Shown here one piece after another: positions 32,046 through 41,141 of a stretch of 64,000 nt of DNA. This DNA comes from Curtobacterium pusillum (lineage in GTDB: Bacteria; Actinomycetota; Actinomycetes; Actinomycetales; Microbacteriaceae). Position 1 is the first letter of the stretch, and each line of letters opens with the position of its first letter. Position numbers and translations under genes: made by a program. The notes below the pieces were generated by a model. It was given only the letters and a program-made list of their open reading frames with translations, searched no databases and was not told where the DNA came from. The DNA lies in NCBI RefSeq assembly GCF_007680845.1, contig NZ_VEIY01000001.1, positions 124,001 to 188,000 on the forward strand, written 5' to 3'.

Positions 32046-33623
32046 TCACCCCAGCTCGATCCTCGCCGTGAGCTCCAGCCGGTCGAGGAACGTCTCGTCG
32101 TGGCTGACCACGACGAGGGCTCCGCGGTAGGACCGCAGTGCGTCGACGACCTGGTCGACGCTCGTCAGGTCGAGGTCGTTCGTCGGTTCGTCGAGCACCA
32201 GCAGCTGCGGCGGCGGGTCCGCGAGCACCAGGCTCGCCAGCGCCACCCGGAACCGCTCCCCACCGGAGAGCGCGCTCGCCGGGCGGCCGAGGGTGTCCCC
32301 GCGGACGAGGAACCGCGCGAGACGGTTCTTCACCTCGGCGTCCGGGATCCCAGGGGCGCGGCGCCGCACGTTGTCGAACACCGACGCGTCGTCGTCGAGC
32401 GAGTCCTTGCGCTGCGGCAGGTACCCGATGCGGTCGACGTGGGCGGTCGCGCTCGTGTCCGGGAGCGGGTGCTCCCGGGCCCCGGGCGCGCCGACGAGCT
32501 GTTCGAGCAGCGTCGTCTTGCCCACGCCGTTGTCGCCCGCGACGGCGATGCGCTCCGGGCCCTGCACGATCGTGTCCCGACCGCGGACGGTGATCGTGGC
32601 GATCCGCTTCGACGCGGGCACGTCCGGGTCGGGGAGGGCGACGTGGATGGACTCGTCGACGCGGAGCCGGAGCTGCGCTTCCCGCTTGTCCTCGAGCGCC
32701 GCGGCCTCGTCGTCCGCCGAGCCCGCACGGAGCCGCCCGGCGGTCTCCTGCGCCTTCTTCCGTGCCTCGTTCGCGAGGATCTTCGGCATCGACCGACCCG
32801 CCTTCTCGCCCGCCTTGGCACGGCGCGCGATCTTCGTCTCGGCCTCGATGCGCTGGCGCTTCTCGGTCCGGTGCCGCTGGTCGGCGACGCGGACCTCGCG
32901 CTCGACCGCGGCCTGCTGCACCGCGACGTGCTCCTCGAAGGCGCTGAACGTCCCGCCGAACACGGTCATCGAACCCGCGCGGAGCTCGGCGACCTCGTCG
33001 ACGTGCTCGAGCAGTTCGCGGTCGTGGCTCACGACCACGAGGGTGCCGGACCACGAGTCCACCATCTCGAGCAGGACGCCGCGGGCCCGACGGTCGAGGT
33101 TGTTCGTCGGCTCGTCGAGGAACACCACGGGAGCGCGGCGCATCCGGATGCCGGCGACCGCGACGAGCACGGCCTGACCGCCGGACAGGGTCCCGACGGG
33201 CCGGTCCAGGTCGTCGGCGTCGAGTCCGAGCCCGATGCCGGAGAGCGCGGCGGCGGCGCGCTCCTCGACGTCCCAGTCGTCGCCGACGGCGTCGAACAGG
33301 CCCGGGGAGACGTCGCCGCCGAGGACCGCGCGGAGCGCCGTCACGGTGTCCCGGATGCCGAGGAGGTCCGTGACGGTCGCGCTCGGGTCGCCGGTCAGGC
33401 GCTGGGGGAGCAGGTCCACGCGGCCGGACGTCGTGATGCGGCCGGACGAGGGGTGGAGCTGCCCCGTGGCCAGCCGGACGAGCGTGGACTTGCCGGCCCC
33501 GTTCCTCCCGACCAGGCCGGTCCGGCCCCGTCCGAAGGCGGTGGTGAGGTGACTGAGCGCGACGGTGCCGTCGGGCCAGGTGAAGCTGACGTCGTCGAGG
33601 ACGACGGACGGACTGATGGGCAT
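32046..33623 (-). CDS. ABC-F family ATPase (ribosome-associated / antibiotic resistance type)
   Basis: This 525-residue soluble protein has two ABC domains and no membrane part. Domain 1 has Walker A GRNGAGKST and signature LSGGQAVLVAVA. Domain 2 has GDNGVGKTT, LSGGERFRVALASLVLADPP and Walker B LLVLDEPTNDLD. Between them is a basic linker (about residues 230-310, many Arg/Lys) that in this family reaches into the ribosomal peptidyl-transferase region. The ATG at 33623 has GGGGAGG nine bases upstream. A leader of about 220 bases and its likely attenuation role suggest drug-inducible ribosome protection. The exact drug class is not visible. Confidence 0.85.
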   Translation of the reverse strand: MPISPSVVLDDVSFTWPDGTVALSHLTTAFGRGRTGLVGRNGAGKSTLVRLATGQLHPSSGRITTSGRVDLLPQRLTGDPSATVTDLLGIRDTVTALRAVLGGDVSPGLFDAVGDDWDVEERAAAALSGIGLGLDADDLDRPVGTLSGGQAVLVAVAGIRMRRAPVVFLDEPTNNLDRRARGVLLEMVDSWSGTLVVVSHDRELLEHVDEVAELRAGSMTVFGGTFSAFEEHVAVQQAAVEREVRVADQRHRTEKRQRIEAETKIARRAKAGEKAGRSMPKILANEARKKAQETAGRLRAGSADDEAAALEDKREAQLRLRVDESIHVALPDPDVPASKRIATITVRGRDTIVQGPERIAVAGDNGVGKTTLLEQLVGAPGAREHPLPDTSATAHVDRIGYLPQRKDSLDDDASVFDNVRRRAPGIPDAEVKNRLARFLVRGDTLGRPASALSGGERFRVALASLVLADPPPQLLVLDEPTNDLDLTSVDQVVDALRSYRGALVVVSHDETFLDRLELTARIELG

Positions 33624-33878
33624 GCGGGTGCCTCCCCGGTTGTCGGTGCTGGGCGCACGACACCGGTCCGCCGTCAGGCGGGGCGTCCGACGGGACGCGA
33701 GGACACCGGTGTCAGCGCGTGGGCTGAGCAGGACCGGTGGTGGCCAGCAAGGCGACTCTCTCCGTCGGGGGACCCCCGTGTCCGCCATCCGTGCCGCCGG
33801 TCGGTCGTCCCGCCCCGGTGGCCTCGTGATGACGACGAGGTGACCGACACGCTACGCCCGTGGTCGGGCGGGCCGCAA
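33624..33878 (-). promoter_or_regulatory. promoter and long leader of the ABC-F gene
   Basis: On the minus strand TTGCGG (33873-33878), an 18-base spacer and TAGCGT (33849-33854) form a good promoter, giving a leader of about 220 bases. The leader contains a perfect 12-base palindrome GACACCGGTGTC (33702-33713), several further ACCGGT words that could pair with it, and an in-frame ATG at 33788 with an open frame running into the gene. This resembles the translation-coupled attenuators found before many ABC-F and MLS-resistance genes. Confidence 0.5.
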
Positions 33879-33908
33879 GGGTCCCGCGCGCGTGACAGGC
33901 TGGGGGGC

Positions 33909-34328
33909 ATGCCGGAGAACCTGCTGCCGAACCCGACCGCGAACCCCGAGACGCTGCTCCCCGCCGAGCCCGAGGTGACCGCCGCCATCGCCGCCGAGAC
34001 CCCGGTCGCGAGCATCGTGGTGTCGTACCCGTCGTCGAGCCTGGCGTGGGCGCTCCTCGCCGACGAGGCTTGGGAGCGCGGGGCGACCCTCGAGTCCTAC
34101 GCGTACGCCCGGGTCGGGTACCACCGCGGCCTCGATGCCCTGCGGAAGGCCGGGTGGCGCGGCACCGGGTCCGTGCCGTGGTCGCACGAGCCGAACCGCG
34201 GCGTGCTGCGGGCGCTGTTCGCCCTGCGTCGTGCGGCCGAGGCGATCGAGGAGCCGGGCGAGCCCGAGCGGCTCACCGAGTTCCTCGACGCGTCCGACCC
34301 CGAGGCGCGGCGCGCGCTCGAGGCGTAG
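33909..34328 (+). CDS. DUF3151-like protein
   Basis: This 139-residue actinobacterial protein of unknown function has a helical body containing PSSSLAWALLADEAWERGATLESYAYARVGYHRGLDALRKAGWRG, and W-S-H-E-P-N followed by GVLRALFALRRAAEAIEE. I recognise this pattern as DUF3151. It is divergent from the ABC-F gene. CAGGCT followed by a run of seven bases (GGGGGGC) precedes the ATG. Confidence 0.8.
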   Translation: MPENLLPNPTANPETLLPAEPEVTAAIAAETPVASIVVSYPSSSLAWALLADEAWERGATLESYAYARVGYHRGLDALRKAGWRGTGSVPWSHEPNRGVLRALFALRRAAEAIEEPGEPERLTEFLDASDPEARRALEA

Positions 34329-34415
34329 CGCGGCGCCGCGCGCGGCGCGCCCGCGGCGCCCAGCCCGCGCCGGTGCGCCGCGCCGCCGCCCGCGTCGCCG
34401 CCGCGCCCCCGCGAC

Positions 34416-34476
34416 GAACCACGAAACCGACGTCGAACCAGCCCCGGAGGGCGGTTCGACGTCGGTTCCGTGGTTC
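34416..34476. repeat. 24-bp inverted repeat (palindrome family 3, copy 2)
   Basis: The arms at 34416-34439 and 34453-34476 differ at one base and share the core ACCGACGTCGAACC with the element at 9589-9649. The element again lies between convergent genes, inside a gap (34329-34552) that otherwise holds only GCC-rich sequence. Confidence 0.85.
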
Positions 34477-34552
34477 GAACCGCAGCGCAGCGACGGCCGC
34501 GCCCGCCGCGCCGCAGGCCCCTCCCGCGCCGCCCGCGCCCGCGCCCGCGCCG

Positions 34553-37500
34553 CTACGCCAACACCACGCTCCACGAGAACGCCCGCGGCCACAGCTGGTG
34601 CTCCGGCAGCACGTCGAGCCCGCACGCCCGCGACCCGAGCCCGTGCTGCGCCGCGTCGAGGTACAGGTACGTGTGGTCCGGCGTCGGCAGCTCGTACGGG
34701 TGTCCCGCGCGACCGATCTGCTGCGCGGTCCACGGCGACAGGGTGAACCCCGCACGGTGCGCCCCGACGGTCGACACGGTGAGGTCCCCGACCGACAGCG
34801 TCCGGAGCCCCGGCCGGTGCCCCGTCTCCTGCGGCATCGAGTACTCGACGGACAGCGCCCGCACCGGTGCCGTGAACCGTCCGACCCGGGCCGCGTGCGA
34901 CGAGTCCGCGTAGGACTCCAGCGGCCCGGTCCCGAACCACGTCGCCTCCGAGTCGAGCAGCCCGACGGGCAGGTCGAACCGCACGCCGATCCGCGGCCAG
35001 GTCACGTCCCACGCCCCGAACGGCACGGCGTCGGTCTGCAGCACCAAGCCCGAGTCGGTCAGGGTCCAGCGGTGCGTGACGTCGACGCCCCACCCGCTGT
35101 TCGCCGCGGCCACGCGGACCCGTTGCACGAGCCCGGAGTCGGTCCTGGTCACCGCGACGAGCCGGTGCGTCAGGCGATCCAGCCCTCGCGAACGCCACCG
35201 CGTCGCCGAGGCCGGGGCGTCCGGGTCGCCGACGCCGTGCGTGAGCACCGGGTCGGCGGTCTCGTACCCGCCCTGCGACGCCAGACTGTCGTTGTCCGTC
35301 GGCGCCCGCCAGAGCTCGAGTCGGGGACCGGCGACCTCGTGCCCCTTGAAGCCGACGAGGTCACCGCGGGCGGTGAAGGTCCCGTCGCCGAGACGGTCGC
35401 CGTCCCACCCCTGCCTGGAGGCGCGTGGCGGCTCCGCCTCCCGGCTCGCGACGAGCGTCTGGGTGCGTGCGACGACGTGGCCGGTGTCCGCCCACGCGGT
35501 CGGGCCCGCCAGCTCGGCGGTGACGTCGAACCACAGCTCTTCGCCGGGTGCCGGCTCCGACGCTGTGGCGGCGAGCACCTCGTCCGGCACCGGCACGGTC
35601 GCGGACGCCCGCGCGGCGACGACACCGGGTGCGAAGCGTCCGGAGGCCTCGACGACGCCGTTGCGCGACAGGGTCCAGCAGAAGCGGAGCCCCGCGGTCG
35701 ACGCCGAGTGGTACCGGTTCTCGACGAGCAGGGTCCGGTCGGACACCGACAGTCGGATCGGGGCGACGACGGCCGCGAACTCCGCGAGCCCCGGAGTCGG
35801 GGAGTCGTCCGGCAGCACGAGGCCGTCCATTACGAAGTTGCCGTCGTGCACGACCTCGCCGAAGTCGCCGCCGTACCCGTAGTACGGCTGGCCGGACGCC
35901 GTGTGGGTCAGGAGCCCGTGGTCCCGCCACTCCCACACGAAGCCACCGTGCAGGCGCGGGTACTTGTCGACGAGGGCCTCGTACTCGGCGATCTGCCCGG
36001 GTCCGTTCCCCATCGCGTGCACGTACTCGCAGTGGATGAACGGCTTCGACCGCTGGCGTGCGGCCGCGGCCGGACCGCAGCCGAGCAGCGGGGTGGGCGT
36101 GCCGCCGCCGATGGACTCGGTCTCCTGCAGCGACGGGTACATCCGCGAGTAGACGTCGGTGTACTCGCCCGTGTAGTCGCCCTCGTAGTGCACGGGGCGT
36201 TCGGCGTCCCGCGCGTGGACCCACTGCGACATGGCCGCGAGGTTCCGCCCGGTGCCGGACTCGTTGCCGAGCGACCACATCACGATGGCCGGGTGGTTCT
36301 TGTCCCGCTCGACGGTCCGCGCGATGCGGTCGAGGTAGGCGTCCTCCCACGCGGGGTCGTCGGACGGGTTGCCGACCCAGTCCGTGAAGATGAACCCGTG
36401 GGTCTCGAGGTCGCACTCCAGGATCACCCAGAACCCGAGCTCGTCGGCGAGGTCGAGCACGCGGGGGTGTGGCGGGTAGTGCGAGGTCCGGATCGCGTTG
36501 ACGTTGTTCCGCTTCATGCGCGCCATGTCGGCGCGGGCGTGCTCCTCGTCGAAGACGCGGCCACGCAACGGGTGCGTCTCGTGCCGGTTCACCCCGTGGA
36601 AGACCACGCGCTCGCCGTTCACGAGGAACCGGTCGCCCTCGATCGCCACGGTCCGGAACCCGAGCCGCAGCGAGACGGTCTCCCCGCCCGACGCGGCAGA
36701 GGCACCGCCGGCAGCGGTCCCGGTCGCCAGGGTCGCGTCGTACAACCGCGGGAGCTCAGCGCTCCACGGCTCGACCCCCTCGACGGTGATCGGCCCGACG
36801 TCGGAAGCGGACGCCCACGTCACGTCGATGCCCAGATCGGGCACCGAGAACCGCACCGGGAACACCGCGTCGAGCGTCGGGAACGTGATCGTCCCCGTGC
36901 CGGTCGAGGGGCGTCCGGACGCAGCGGTCCCGGCGGTGGCGGCGTCACCCAGGACCGCGGTCCACCCGGCCCGCACGAACACGTCGTCGATCGGCGCACT
37001 CGGGCGTGCCAGCAGCGTGACGTCCCGGAAGATGCCGGGCAGCCACCATTGGTCCTGGTCCTCGAGGTACGACGCGGCCGACCACTGGTGCACGCGGACC
37101 CGCACCTCGTTCGACCCCGGCCGCAGCAGGGACGTCACGTCGAACTCCGTCGCGAGCCGCGAGCCGGTCGCCCACCCGACCTCGGACCCGTTCAGCCACA
37201 CCCGGAAGTGCGACTCCACGCCGTCGAACCGCAGCAGCACCCGGGCCGCCGCGTCGAAGGACGTCGGCAAGGAGAACGTGCGCCGGTAGTCACCGGTGGG
37301 GTTCTCCTCCGGCGGGTGCGGCGGGTCGATCGGGAACGGGTACTGCAGGTTCGTGTAGCTCGGTGCCCCGTGCCCGTGCAGGACCCAGTGGGCCGGGACG
37401 GGGATCGTGCCCCACTCGTCGTTCGGTCCGGGTTCCGGGACGTCCGCGACGGGCGACCACCGGAAGTCCCACTCCCCGTTGAGCGACAGCGCCGGGGCGT

Positions 37501-37576
37501 CGGTGTGCAACCAGGCCCGCGGTGCCAGCCTCGAGTCGGAGCCGGGCGTGGTGGAGGAGAGTGCGGCGATGGTCAA
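34553..37576 (-). CDS. lacZ: beta-galactosidase, glycoside hydrolase family 2
   Basis: This 1007-residue GH2 enzyme is close to E. coli LacZ in length. It has the sugar-binding N-domain (LNGEWDFRWSP), jelly-roll and Ig-like domains, and the TIM barrel with acid/base Glu in MWSLGNESGTGRNL and nucleophile Glu in FIHCEYVHAMGN. The C-terminal beta-galactosidase small-chain domain carries WRAPTDND and ETGHRPGLRTL. It hydrolyses beta-galactosides such as lactose in the cytoplasm. The start is a TTG overlapping the permease stop (TTGA), so translation is coupled. A GGAGGCGCG repeat copy (35415-35442) is embedded in frame in the C-terminal part. Confidence 0.93.
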   Translation of the reverse strand: MTIAALSSTTPGSDSRLAPRAWLHTDAPALSLNGEWDFRWSPVADVPEPGPNDEWGTIPVPAHWVLHGHGAPSYTNLQYPFPIDPPHPPEENPTGDYRRTFSLPTSFDAAARVLLRFDGVESHFRVWLNGSEVGWATGSRLATEFDVTSLLRPGSNEVRVRVHQWSAASYLEDQDQWWLPGIFRDVTLLARPSAPIDDVFVRAGWTAVLGDAATAGTAASGRPSTGTGTITFPTLDAVFPVRFSVPDLGIDVTWASASDVGPITVEGVEPWSAELPRLYDATLATGTAAGGASAASGGETVSLRLGFRTVAIEGDRFLVNGERVVFHGVNRHETHPLRGRVFDEEHARADMARMKRNNVNAIRTSHYPPHPRVLDLADELGFWVILECDLETHGFIFTDWVGNPSDDPAWEDAYLDRIARTVERDKNHPAIVMWSLGNESGTGRNLAAMSQWVHARDAERPVHYEGDYTGEYTDVYSRMYPSLQETESIGGGTPTPLLGCGPAAAARQRSKPFIHCEYVHAMGNGPGQIAEYEALVDKYPRLHGGFVWEWRDHGLLTHTASGQPYYGYGGDFGEVVHDGNFVMDGLVLPDDSPTPGLAEFAAVVAPIRLSVSDRTLLVENRYHSASTAGLRFCWTLSRNGVVEASGRFAPGVVAARASATVPVPDEVLAATASEPAPGEELWFDVTAELAGPTAWADTGHVVARTQTLVASREAEPPRASRQGWDGDRLGDGTFTARGDLVGFKGHEVAGPRLELWRAPTDNDSLASQGGYETADPVLTHGVGDPDAPASATRWRSRGLDRLTHRLVAVTRTDSGLVQRVRVAAANSGWGVDVTHRWTLTDSGLVLQTDAVPFGAWDVTWPRIGVRFDLPVGLLDSEATWFGTGPLESYADSSHAARVGRFTAPVRALSVEYSMPQETGHRPGLRTLSVGDLTVSTVGAHRAGFTLSPWTAQQIGRAGHPYELPTPDHTYLYLDAAQHGLGSRACGLDVLPEHQLWPRAFSWSVVLA
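35415..35442. repeat. GGAGGCGCG inverted repeat inside lacZ
   Basis: Short arms GGAGGCG (35417-35423) and CGCCTCC (35435-35441) code for part of an EAEPPRASR peptide in the C-terminal region of the beta-galactosidase. The reading frame is kept. Confidence 0.6.
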
Positions 37577-38508
37577 CCCTTGACCGATCCTTCCGTGAGG
37601 CCCCCGCGCCAGAAGCGCTGCAGGACGATGATGGCGATGACGAGCGGGATGACCGAGACGAGCACCCCGCCGGTGGTGAGCTGGTAGAACTCCGGCAGAC
37701 GGTCGACCTGCGAGCGCCAGTTGTTCAACCCCAGTGTGATCGGGTAGAGCTTCTGGTCTGCCAGCATGATGAGCGGTAGGAAGAAGTTGTTCCAGATCCC
37801 GACCACCTGGAACAGGAACACGGTGACGAGCGCCGGCGTCATCTGCCGCAGCACGATCGTGTGGAAGATGCGCAGCTCGCCGGCGCCGTCGATGCGCGCC
37901 TGCTCGAGCAGCGCCGTGTCGACCGAGGCCGACGCGTACACGCGGCAGAGGAACAGGCCGAACGGACTGACGAGGCTCGGGATGAGCACGCTCCAGTACG
38001 TGTCGGTCAGCCCGAGCGTCGAGAACAGCAGGAACAGCGGCAGCGCCGTCGCGGTCCCCGGCACGAGCACGCCGCCGAGGATCGTGCCGAAGACGAGCTG
38101 CCGTCCGCGGAACTCGTACTTCGCGAGCGCATACCCACCGGCCGCGGCGAAGTACGTCGCGAGGACGGCGCCGACGCCCGAGTACAGGATGCTGTTCGCG
38201 ATCCACCGGACGAAGATGCCGCCGTCGTAGGTGAACACCTGCTGGAGGTTGCTGAACAGGGCGAAGTCGCCGCCGAACCAGAACCCGTTCGTGGCGAACA
38301 GGGCACCGGTGGTCTTCGTCGCGGCGATGACGACCCAGTACAGCGGGACGAGGAAGTACAGCGCGACGACGACCAGGATGCCCGTCACGACGATCTGCGA
38401 CTTCCCGGAGCGGTCGAGCTTGCGGCGCTGGTGCGCCGTGATCGACGTGGTGTCGACCGGCACGGCGGTCTTCGCCGTGGCCGGCGCTTCGATGGCTTCG
38501 CTGGTCAT
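37573..38508 (-). CDS. carbohydrate ABC transporter permease (MalG/LacG type)
   Basis: This 311-residue permease has six helices after a hydrophilic N-terminus. The cytoplasmic EAA loop reads EQARIDGAGELRIFHTIVLRQMTPAL. It pairs with the permease encoded upstream. Its ATG overlaps that gene's stop, and its stop overlaps the lacZ TTG. No ATPase is encoded in the operon; in actinobacteria a shared MsiK-type ATPase usually serves such systems. Confidence 0.9.
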   Translation of the reverse strand: MTSEAIEAPATAKTAVPVDTTSITAHQRRKLDRSGKSQIVVTGILVVVALYFLVPLYWVVIAATKTTGALFATNGFWFGGDFALFSNLQQVFTYDGGIFVRWIANSILYSGVGAVLATYFAAAGGYALAKYEFRGRQLVFGTILGGVLVPGTATALPLFLLFSTLGLTDTYWSVLIPSLVSPFGLFLCRVYASASVDTALLEQARIDGAGELRIFHTIVLRQMTPALVTVFLFQVVGIWNNFFLPLIMLADQKLYPITLGLNNWRSQVDRLPEFYQLTTGGVLVSVIPLVIAIIVLQRFWRGGLTEGSVKG

Positions 38509-39593
38509 GCGTCCGCCCCCTTGGTTGCGTTCTGCGGTCCGGACTCCGTCTGGAGGCGCGGTGCGGCCTGGGTGGTGACCACCGGTCGGGCGGATGCGCG
38601 CGTCTCGAGCGCACGCCGCGCCTCCAGTCCGTCCCGCTTCCCCCGCTTCCGGCGCTCCCGCTCGTCCTTCGGCGGACGGTTCGTCAACGCGAGGAACGCG
38701 AACGACAGGATGAACGCGGCCAGCGCGATGATGACCGCCTGGGCCGAGGCGACGCCGTACTCGTTGAACGCGAACGCGTTCGTGTAGGCGGCGTAGTTCG
38801 GCGTGTACTCCGTGTCGATCGCGGGAGCGACCGTGGACAGGATCTGCGGCTCGGCGAAGAGCTGCAGCGTCCCGATGATCGAGAACACCGTCGTGAGCAC
38901 GAGTGCCGGGGCGATGAGCGGGATCTGGATCCGCCACGCGACCTGGAACGCGTTCGCGCCGTCGACCCTCGCGGCTTCGTAGACCTCGCCGGGGATCGAC
39001 TTCAGCTGCGCCACGATGATGAGCATGTTGTAGCCGGTGTACGTCCAGGTGACGATGTTCGCGATCGACCACAGCACGCTGTTCGCGCCGAGGAAGTCCG
39101 GCTGCAACCCGATCGCCTGCAGGCCCGCGACGATCGGCGAGAGCCCGGGCACGTAGAGGAACGACCACAGGATCGTCGCGATGACGCCCGGGACGCCGTA
39201 CGGCATGAAGTAGATCGCCCGGAAGAAGCCCGGCCAGCGGGCGCTCGCCGACTCGAGCAGCAGCGCGAGGATCGTGCAGGCGATGATCATCACCGGGACC
39301 TGCACGATGCCGAACAGCAGCATCCGTCCGATCGAGGCGACGAAGCCGTTGTCGTTCAGCGCGGTGACGTAGTTGTCGAACCCGGCGAACCGGCCGGTGA
39401 CGCCGTCCTCGCCGAAGAGCCCCTGCCGGTCGACCGTGGTGAAGCTCTGGAACAGCGCGCTGATGATCGGGATGACGAACGTGAGCACGAACAGGGCGAG
39501 GAAGGGCGCGAGGAGGATCCACGGCGCGCGCTTCTGCGCACTCGTGGCCTTGGTGCTCGTGCGGAAGCCGTTCTTCGGCTGGGTCGTGGTCAT
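38505..39593 (-). CDS. carbohydrate ABC transporter permease (MalF/LacF type)
   Basis: This 362-residue permease has six helices and an EAA loop YEAARVDGANAFQVAWRIQIPLIAP. The first helix follows a short basic N-terminus (APWILLAPFLALFVLTFVIPII). The last 60 residues form a charged cytoplasmic tail, much of it encoded by a family-1 repeat (38550-38627), which is unusual for this family. Four-base overlaps join it to both neighbours. Confidence 0.9.
   Translation of the reverse strand: MTTTQPKNGFRTSTKATSAQKRAPWILLAPFLALFVLTFVIPIISALFQSFTTVDRQGLFGEDGVTGRFAGFDNYVTALNDNGFVASIGRMLLFGIVQVPVMIIACTILALLLESASARWPGFFRAIYFMPYGVPGVIATILWSFLYVPGLSPIVAGLQAIGLQPDFLGANSVLWSIANIVTWTYTGYNMLIIVAQLKSIPGEVYEAARVDGANAFQVAWRIQIPLIAPALVLTTVFSIIGTLQLFAEPQILSTVAPAIDTEYTPNYAAYTNAFAFNEYGVASAQAVIIALAAFILSFAFLALTNRPPKDERERRKRGKRDGLEARRALETRASARPVVTTQAAPRLQTESGPQNATKGADA
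38550..38627. repeat. GGAGGCGCG inverted repeat within a permease tail
   Basis: Exact 12-base arms (CTGGAGGCGCGG at 38550-38561, complement at 38616-38627) are 54 bases apart. They code for GLEARR and APRLQT in the C-terminal tail of the permease. The outer right arm extends to CCAGTCCG, matching the 24035 copy. Confidence 0.8.
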
Positions 39594-40954
39594 CGTGCCG
39601 TCCTCACGCTGAGGCCCTTGTCCTTGAAGGACTGGACGATCTCCTTCTGGGCGAGCTCCACCGCGTCGGTGAGCTTGAGTCCGCTCGTGAGCTTGCGGCG
39701 GAACTGGTTCTGCAGGCTCGTGAACGCGGACTGCGTGACCGGGGACCACGACCAGTCGACGTTCTGCTCCGTCGCTGCGGGCACGAAGACGTCCTCGTTG
39801 TAGTTCTGGCCGGAGAACCACGCGCTGGGCTTCTCACGCTGCGCGCCGATGTAGTCCTTCGCCGGCGACCACCCGATGCCGCAGTACTTGATCATCGCGT
39901 CGATGCCCTCCTTCGAGGTGGTCATCCAGGTGATGAACTCGAGCGCTTCCTTCGGGTGCTTCGAGTTGGCGAGCACCGCGGCGGTCGACCCGCCGATCGC
40001 GCTCGACCCGAACCCGGTGTCGCCCCACTTCTGCATCGGCGCGACCTTCCACTTGCCCTTGCCGCCCTGGACGCTCTCGATGAGGGCGTCGCCCCAGCTC
40101 GCGCTCGTGACGGCCGCGATCTTGCCGCTCGCGGCCGAGGCGTACCAGCCGGGGGAGTACGCGCCGGCGCTCGTGTCGACGAGCTTGTCGTCGATCACGC
40201 CGTCGAAGAACTCGGCGACCATCAGGGTCTGGTCGTCGGTGAGGTCCACGACCCACTCGTCGCCGTCGACCTTGAACCAGCGGGCACCGGCCTGCTGCGC
40301 GTACGCGGCGAAGGGCGAGGCGTCCGAGACCGGGAACACCTCGAGGTAGTTCTGCGACCCGGTCTTCCGGACCTTTTCGGCGAGGTCGCGCCACTCGTCC
40401 CACGTCGCCGGGGGTTCGCCGCCGGCCCGTTCGAGCACGGCGGTCTGGTAGTAGAAGCCCATCGGGCCGGTGTCCTGCGGGATGCCGTAGACCCCGTCGA
40501 CGAACGAGACCTGGGCCCACGCGGCGTCGTCGTACTTCGACTCGAAGTCCTTCGCGCCGTAGCGGGCGAGGTCGACCAGGCCGTTGGCGAGCATGAACTC
40601 CGGGACCTGGCGGAGCTCGACCTGCCCGATGTCCGGGCCGCCTCCGGCCGCCAGCGCCGAGTACATCTTCTGGTACCCGCCGCTGTTGCCGCCGGGGATC
40701 CAGTTCGCGTTCACCTGGATGTCCGGGTGCGTGCGGTTCCAGACGTCGCAGACCTTCTGCAGGTCCTTCAGCCACGCCCAGTAGGTCAGTTCGACCTTCT
40801 GGCCGGCGGCCGCCGCGGGGATCACCGCGGCTCGGTTGACGTTCGTCGAGCCGGGGACAGCGCACCCGGCGAGCAGTCCTGCGGCAGCGGTGCCCAGGCC
40901 GAAGCCCAACAGCTGTCGTCTCGATATCGGGCTTCGGTTCGGTCGTGGCGTCAT
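39590..40954 (-). CDS. carbohydrate-binding lipoprotein (SBP family 1) of the galactoside operon
   Basis: This 454-residue extracellular sugar receptor starts with a twin-arginine-like signal (SRRQLLGFGLG) that ends in LLAGC, so it may be a Tat-exported lipoprotein. The mature part has family-1 features: VELTYWAWLKDLQKVCDVWNRTHPDIQV, GGPDIGQVE, and WMTTSKEGIDAMIKY. It is the first gene of the operon binding protein - permease - permease - lacZ, so lactose or another galactoside is the probable ligand. No dedicated regulator lies next to the operon. Confidence 0.9.
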   Translation of the reverse strand: MTPRPNRSPISRRQLLGFGLGTAAAGLLAGCAVPGSTNVNRAAVIPAAAAGQKVELTYWAWLKDLQKVCDVWNRTHPDIQVNANWIPGGNSGGYQKMYSALAAGGGPDIGQVELRQVPEFMLANGLVDLARYGAKDFESKYDDAAWAQVSFVDGVYGIPQDTGPMGFYYQTAVLERAGGEPPATWDEWRDLAEKVRKTGSQNYLEVFPVSDASPFAAYAQQAGARWFKVDGDEWVVDLTDDQTLMVAEFFDGVIDDKLVDTSAGAYSPGWYASAASGKIAAVTSASWGDALIESVQGGKGKWKVAPMQKWGDTGFGSSAIGGSTAAVLANSKHPKEALEFITWMTTSKEGIDAMIKYCGIGWSPAKDYIGAQREKPSAWFSGQNYNEDVFVPAATEQNVDWSWSPVTQSAFTSLQNQFRRKLTSGLKLTDAVELAQKEIVQSFKDKGLSVRTAR

Positions 40955-41141
40955 TGCCGGACTCCGGTTCGTCGTCGATCGGGGTTCTCCTCAGCCAACC
41001 ACAGAACCGAGCACCGGTGTCTTTTCACGGCCTGGGTGTTCCCTCCGCGCCGCGGACACCCCCAGGCAGCCGGGTGGAGTGTGGTCGGACACGAAACGTC
41101 GGGGTTCGTGACAGCCCCGGCACCGTCCGAGAGGAGCTGCC
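40955..41141. promoter_or_regulatory. divergent intergenic region
   Basis: This 187-base gap lies between the galactoside operon and the Vms1-like gene. A spaced inverted repeat CACGAA (41090-41095) / TTCGTG (41105-41110) lies about 30 bases before the plus-strand start and could be an operator. No clear repressor site for the sugar operon stands out. Confidence 0.35.

Noticed and set aside
38614..39822. Long Arg-rich frames overlapping the sugar permeases and the beta-galactosidase
   Set aside because: High GC produces open shadow frames. Codon-position bias and recognised domains place the genes in the frames reported.
41090..41110. CACGAA/TTCGTG repeat as a proven operator
   Set aside because: Six-base arms with a nine-base spacer are easily found by chance at this composition, and no regulator is adjacent. 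It is only mentioned in the intergenic entry.
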